Shown here piece by piece: positions 41,643 through 45,376 of a DNA stretch of 45,376 nucleotides; the first letter of the stretch is position 1; every line of letters starts with the position of its first letter. The translations under genes and the position numbers were made by a program. A model generated the notes under the pieces. It made no database searches and was not told the DNA's origin. It saw only the letters and a list, made by a program, of their open reading frames with translations. Source of the stretch: Priestia flexa NBRC 15715. Lineage in GTDB: Bacteria; Bacillota; Bacilli; Bacillales; Bacillaceae_H. Location: the NCBI RefSeq assembly GCF_001591565.1, contig NZ_BCVD01000013.1, positions 1 to 45,376 of the forward strand. Direction: 5' to 3'.

Positions 41643-42527
41643 ATGAAGTTTAAGCAGTTTTTAATCAATGAACAAAACTTAAAAGAGCTAACGAAGCACT
41701 ACACGGGAGCGCTGCCGATTGCTTGCTATGAGACGACGATACTAGAACACGCCAGCGGTTACATTCCGCTTCACTGGCACGATGAAATTCAGCTCATCTA
41801 CGTTTTAAAAGGAGAAGCGATTTTTCAAGTGAACGAAGAAAAAATTAAGCTGCGTAGCGGGGATGGACTCTTTATTAACAGCGGCTGCTTGCATATGGCA
41901 GAAGATCTCAAGAAAACGGGCTGCGTGTATATTTGTTTAAACGTGCTTCCGCATCTTTTTTTACCTCAAGAGCTCTATACAACTTACGTTTTGCCTTACG
42001 TTCAATCCACCAATTTATCGTATGTATTGATTGATGGAAGCAAAGAGTGGAGCAGAGCTATTCAACAAGCTTTATTTGTCATTCGCAAGCTTGTGCAAAC
42101 GAAAGAACCGCTGTTTGAAATTGAGATTACGGCTAATCTTATTAAGGTTTGGAAACAGCTCTTGGTTCACGCTTTTCAGAAGCAGTACGTGTACACAGAA
42201 GAAGTGAAAAATCAGCGCATAAAAGCTATGTTGACGTGGGTGCATATGAACTATAGCGAAAAAATTACTCTCGATGATATTGCAGCATCCGGTCAAATAA
42301 GCCGATCTGAGTGCTGCCGCTATTTTAAAAGGATGCTAGACGTTACGCCGCTTCAGTACGTGATGAAGTATCGCATTCAAAAAAGTATTCTGCTCTTAAA
42401 GCAAGAGGAAAAAAGCATTACGGACGTAGCTTTTGAAGTGGGATTTAACAGCACCAGCTACTTTATTGATCAGTTTAAAAAAATGATGGGAATGACGCCA
42501 CTTGCTTATCGGAAAGGGAAGCTCTAA
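41643..42527 (+). CDS. AraC-family regulator with cupin sensor domain
   Basis: A 294-residue regulator. The N-terminal cupin (about residues 20-110; IPLHWHDEIQLIYVLKGEA, with the HWHDE metal/ligand motif) is followed by a C-terminal double helix-turn-helix (about 190-290; ITLDDIAASGQISRSECCRY and VAFEVGFNSTSYFIDQFKK). AGGTGG lies close before the ATG at 41643. It is divergent from the EamA exporter and probably regulates it in response to a small molecule. Confidence 0.85.
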   Translation: MKFKQFLINEQNLKELTKHYTGALPIACYETTILEHASGYIPLHWHDEIQLIYVLKGEAIFQVNEEKIKLRSGDGLFINSGCLHMAEDLKKTGCVYICLNVLPHLFLPQELYTTYVLPYVQSTNLSYVLIDGSKEWSRAIQQALFVIRKLVQTKEPLFEIEITANLIKVWKQLLVHAFQKQYVYTEEVKNQRIKAMLTWVHMNYSEKITLDDIAASGQISRSECCRYFKRMLDVTPLQYVMKYRIQKSILLLKQEEKSITDVAFEVGFNSTSYFIDQFKKMMGMTPLAYRKGKL

Positions 42528-42620
42528 AAGTGTTTGTGGAAAATAATTGTAAAAAATGCGTTTCTCCCTTATCATAGTGGGTAAATCTACCAAACTATGG
42601 AATAGGATAAGGAGAATCAA

Positions 42621-43889
42621 ATGAAATCAAGAATAAATGAACTCATTCAACATACAAAAGAGAAATTGGGCTTGCAAGACTACTATTTATATCGTTCAGA
42701 CGTTAGGCGCAGTGCTACTATTTTAGGAAACACAGTCTATACACTTTCAATGGAGTGGTTTCCCAATCATGAACAAGACTTGTTAGATGAAGATCTTAAC
42801 CCTACTGGAACAGCTGTAGTGGAAGTCGATTTTCACACAGGACTGTTTACAACTGCTATTTTCGTTGGCGGGATTTCTTATGCTGAAGGTGTCAAGCTTT
42901 CGATTGAAGACTCGAATGCTGTTGTTCGTTGGATTGAGAGCGAAACGGGACTTCAAGAAGGCACTCATTTTGTATTTCATAAGCGTAAGGACAAGCGAAT
43001 GTCCTTTAGAAAAATCCTAAACGGTGTTTCCGTATCGCCATCTGGATTGATTGAAGTTGAAGTGGATGAAGCGGGGAATTTAACATTTTTCTCAATCAAC
43101 GGAGATTTTTCAAAGAAAGAGACGTTTAACAGAGAAAAGTATGAGCTTACTCTACCGCAAGTGAAGCACATTGTGGCTGAGCAGCTAAAGTTAGCTGAAT
43201 TTCCAAATATGAAGACGGAAAAAATGACGCCTGCTTATGCGATTGAAGAAGTATACATACGAAATCGCGATTTGTCGCTGATACCATTCAGCGTCATTGT
43301 TGCTGAAAAGGCCTATGTAGAACTTGATAAACTAATCAAGTGGGAAGGTGAAGTTCAACAAGCGTTTCAAGAAAAAAGCTTGACGCTAACAGAAGAAGTA
43401 TCATTTAATCAAGCATTGAAACGAGAGCCACATCCTGACTTAAAAGAAGTGACGAAGGAAGATATTGAGCGGAGCATCGCAGCGGTTCAGCGCTTTTTAG
43501 CACAAGTATATAAGAGCGACTCTGGAAAGTGGTCTTTAAAATCTATACATCGAGACAAAGGCTACTTAGTCGCTAAAATACAATTAAAAGAACAAACGCA
43601 GAGTGTGTTGAAACGAAACATTCAGCTGTTTATTGATCGTTCTTGCTATGAGGTTATGAACTATATGGATACAAAGTCCCTTTTAGAAATGATTGCAGAC
43701 TTTCAAAAAGCAGAAGAAGTAACAGTTGCGAAAGCAGAAGCGCTTGAGAAGCTGCACAATTTCATAGAACTTACGCCATGCTATGTTTATGACCGCAAAC
43801 AAGGAAGGTACGTTCTTTGCGGAAAGCTAGACTGCCATTACGCTGTAAATGCTATAACTGGAGAAGTCGTTTCACTTGATGATCTGTAA
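42621..43889 (+). CDS. Uncharacterised protein with PepSY/YcdB-like repeats
   Basis: A 422-residue protein without signal peptide or membrane segment. Alternating beta/alpha stretches ending in lines such as VSPSGLIEVEVDEAGNLTFF and CHYAVNAITGEVVSLDDL resemble PepSY and YcdB/YcdC-type repeats, which are usually extracellular, so the lack of an export signal is odd. AAGGAG lies 6 bases before the ATG. It is followed after 22 bp by a lipoprotein gene with its own GGAGG site, suggesting an operon. Confidence 0.55.
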   Translation: MKSRINELIQHTKEKLGLQDYYLYRSDVRRSATILGNTVYTLSMEWFPNHEQDLLDEDLNPTGTAVVEVDFHTGLFTTAIFVGGISYAEGVKLSIEDSNAVVRWIESETGLQEGTHFVFHKRKDKRMSFRKILNGVSVSPSGLIEVEVDEAGNLTFFSINGDFSKKETFNREKYELTLPQVKHIVAEQLKLAEFPNMKTEKMTPAYAIEEVYIRNRDLSLIPFSVIVAEKAYVELDKLIKWEGEVQQAFQEKSLTLTEEVSFNQALKREPHPDLKEVTKEDIERSIAAVQRFLAQVYKSDSGKWSLKSIHRDKGYLVAKIQLKEQTQSVLKRNIQLFIDRSCYEVMNYMDTKSLLEMIADFQKAEEVTVAKAEALEKLHNFIELTPCYVYDRKQGRYVLCGKLDCHYAVNAITGEVVSLDDL

Positions 43890-43911
43890 CAACAGGAGGT
43901 AAGGATATACA

Positions 43912-44568
43912 ATGCGTTTAAATTTAAAAAGATTCACCGCTTTACTGATAGTAACGTTGAGCCTCACAGCTTGTCAAAGCGTAAACGAACAGGAAGAAAC
44001 GCAACCGGAAGCGACAACAGAAGAACAAATAAAAGCAAGAGCACTCCAAGATGAATTTACGCGCAGCATGCTGAAATCCGCACAGGAAACGGAAAAAGGA
44101 TACTATACGCTTGAATCCAAAACGGGGGAGTATGAGATGTTGTTTCCGGCTGGTGGGGGAATTTCTGAGACGCTTTATTCATATACAGAAAACCAAATTG
44201 AATCCTATGTAATAGGCGCAGTATACGATGATCAAGTAGAAGCGCAAATCCGTATCAACTATAACCAAGAGCTTTATAACGATAAAAAAGGAGTAAGTTA
44301 TTCTATTGATTTTTTGACGAATAACTTAGGGATCTCATCAGCTTTTGAAAAAGTAGACTTGAAAAATCGAACATTGTATATAGCACCATTCAAGGTGGAC
44401 GAAGACGCAGTTGGTTATGCGGCATATGTTCATCCCAAAAGTCAAAAAGGTGGAGTAAAAGTAGTATATTCAGTAGGGTGTAATCAGCTTCAGGTCCAGT
44501 GTGAACCATCAAATGAAAAAATAAAAGATCGAGCACACAAGGTAATGTCATCAATTACCTTTAAGTGA
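43912..44568 (+). CDS. Putative lipoprotein
   Basis: A 218-residue exported protein. The signal peptide ends in the lipobox LTAC (Cys21), followed by an acidic Glu/Thr-rich linker (about 24-45) and a mixed domain of about 170 residues with two cysteines near the C-terminus (GCNQLQVQC) that could pair. ACAGGAGG precedes the ATG. Cotranscribed with the upstream PepSY-like gene. No named family recognised. Confidence 0.7.
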   Translation: MRLNLKRFTALLIVTLSLTACQSVNEQEETQPEATTEEQIKARALQDEFTRSMLKSAQETEKGYYTLESKTGEYEMLFPAGGGISETLYSYTENQIESYVIGAVYDDQVEAQIRINYNQELYNDKKGVSYSIDFLTNNLGISSAFEKVDLKNRTLYIAPFKVDEDAVGYAAYVHPKSQKGGVKVVYSVGCNQLQVQCEPSNEKIKDRAHKVMSSITFK

Positions 44569-44596
44569 AATCGAAAACAGCTTATATAGAAATAGA

Positions 44597-44626
44597 AGAA
44601 TTCCAAAAGGTAGGAGTTCTTTTTCT
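44597..44626 (+). terminator. Rho-independent terminator
   Basis: AGAATTCC and GGAGTTCT pair (one G-U) around AAAAGGTA, followed by TTTTT, 28 bp after the lipoprotein stop. Confidence 0.75.
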
Positions 44627-44706
44627 CTATAAGCCTTTTAACGTCTTCTCTGGCTATATGCTATAGTTGTTTTATGAATTTTTCTTGTGGAAAGAGATGA
44701 GATTAA

Positions 44707-45195
44707 GTGGATAATAAAATAGTAAGGCAGTAGAAGTTAGAACAAAACTTAAAAGACCTTAAAATAAACACGAAAGGTAGTGACCATCAATTATTTGATG
44801 AATGTATTGAAACGCTTGGAGAAAATACAGTAATCCTTTCGAACGAAAAGAGTCAAGCAATTACTAATTTAATAGAAGAAAAGTTTCCTATCTCTGTTTC
44901 TGGAAAAGTTGATTGGAGCAATATAGAAAATCATTTGCTTATTCAGAACAGGGAAGAGTTACTTCCACGCATTAAGCAAAGAGTAAAGGACTTTGAAGAC
45001 AGAGTTTATCTCATTTGGGATGACAATTAACTTCCAGTAATCGAAACAAGCCTGAATCATATATTTCAATCTTTAGATAAAATTGAAGCAGTTAGTTTTT
45101 ATTATTGTCTGTTTGATACAAATCTTACGCTTATAATTGAAATTTAAGATGAGCAAATCATTAAGGTTGGGTTTAGTGAACTATTAGGGAGATAG
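44707..45195 (+). pseudogene. Toxin-immunity-like protein (YxxD-type) with three in-frame stops
   Basis: A single frame of 162 codons plus stop, opened by a GTG, is interrupted by TAG at 44731, TAA at 45028 and TAA at 45145, with no frameshift. The conceptual product reads LFDECIETLGENTVILSNE, WSNIENHLLIQNREELLP, VYLIWDDN-stop-LPVIETSL and ends near IIKVGFSELLG. This pattern matches, as far as I can recognise, immunity proteins of Bacillus LXG/YobL-type toxins such as YxxD. No toxin gene is in the window. The ribosome binding site is weak. Confidence 0.7.
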
Positions 45196-45270
45196 CTTAA
45201 ATAACAATCTCTATACATGTTGATACCATAAAAGAAAGGTACATAAGTGCTAAAAATTAGGAGGAGAACT

Positions 45271-45376
45271 ATGCATATAAAAACAAAAAAAACGCTAGCC
45301 ATAGTTCTCAGTAGCCTGATTTTAGGTGGCTGTCAAATGAGTGACAAACAATCAAACGAAACAAAACCAGTAGAAA
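45271..45376 (+). CDS. Lipoprotein, 5' end only (runs off the window)
   Basis: The first 35 codons are present. A Lys-rich N-terminus, hydrophobic core and lipobox LGGC (Cys21) mark a lipoprotein signal peptide, followed by a polar linker (QMSDKQSNETKP). AGGAGGAG lies 6 bases before the ATG. The mature domain is outside the window, so its role is unknown. The upstream lipoprotein at 43912 has a similar signal peptide layout. Confidence 0.75.
   Translation, partial: MHIKTKKTLAIVLSSLILGGCQMSDKQSNETKPVE

Noticed and set aside
1-45376. CRISPR arrays, insertion sequences, prophage, tRNA or rRNA genes
   Set aside because: No regularly spaced short repeats, transposase, integrase, phage structural genes or RNA-gene sequence was seen. 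The deletion scars have no IS at their joins.

Overview
The window looks like a chromosomal segment of a low-GC Gram-positive Bacillaceae, most probably the Priestia (Bacillus) megaterium group. Reasons: strong AGGAGG-type ribosome binding sites, AbrB-, GlnR/TnrA-, CcpA- and LexA-type regulatory signals of Bacillus style, a melREDCA-type galactoside operon, and remnants of a divergent xylR / xylABT locus. The species call is inference from gene content; no rRNA or tRNA gene is visible.

Layout. 1-5.1 kb: compact ethanolamine-degradation operon eutA-eutB-eutC-eat (B12-dependent ammonia-lyase, its reactivase and a permease, no microcompartment genes) behind a GlnR/TnrA-type box. 5.2-9.6 kb: a uridine-kinase-like NTPase, a membrane protein, an M23-like peptidase with an altered zinc site, and an NCS1 nucleobase/hydantoin-type permease whose extended -10 lies inside a perfect GlnR/TnrA box. 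9.7-15.6 kb: alpha-galactoside uptake and hydrolysis (LacI-family MelR, binding lipoprotein, two permeases, GH4 alpha-galactosidase) with a cre site over the regulator promoter. The operon has no ATPase and must borrow one. 15.6-16.7 kb: xylR and xylT fragments joined head to head. 16.8-21.9 kb: YeeE-type sulfur transporter, TetR plus Bmr/NorA-like exporter with a clean operator between them, and small membrane proteins. 22-24 kb: SAP-domain protein with a LexA-type box between -35 and -10, MazG-like pyrophosphohydrolase, and a probable SRA-HNH modification-dependent nuclease. 24-29.5 kb: VOC dioxygenase, wrecked fabH, an exported protein with three 85-residue Ig-like repeats, a disrupted DUF421 gene, and small unknowns. 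29.6-35.5 kb: AbrB paralogue, GntR/UTRA regulator, truncated SDR and MerR genes joined head to head, small membrane proteins, a DUF2157/GDYXXLXY membrane protein, and a threonine-synthase-like fragment fused to a DUF523 fragment. 35.8-45.4 kb: MFS/LysR pair, coiled-coil and TcaA-like membrane proteins, EamA/AraC pair, a PepSY-like protein, two lipoproteins and a toxin-immunity-like pseudogene with three in-frame stops.

Two themes stand out. First, scavenging genes carry predicted nitrogen or carbon control sites (eut and NCS1 with GlnR/TnrA boxes, mel with cre). Second, an unusual density of deletion scars: xylR-xylT, SDR-merR, thrC-like-DUF523 and fabH have each lost internal segments within about 20 kb while neighbouring genes are intact. 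I see no CRISPR array, insertion sequence, prophage, tRNA or rRNA. Start codons were chosen by ribosome-binding-site spacing and often lie downstream of the longest possible start.
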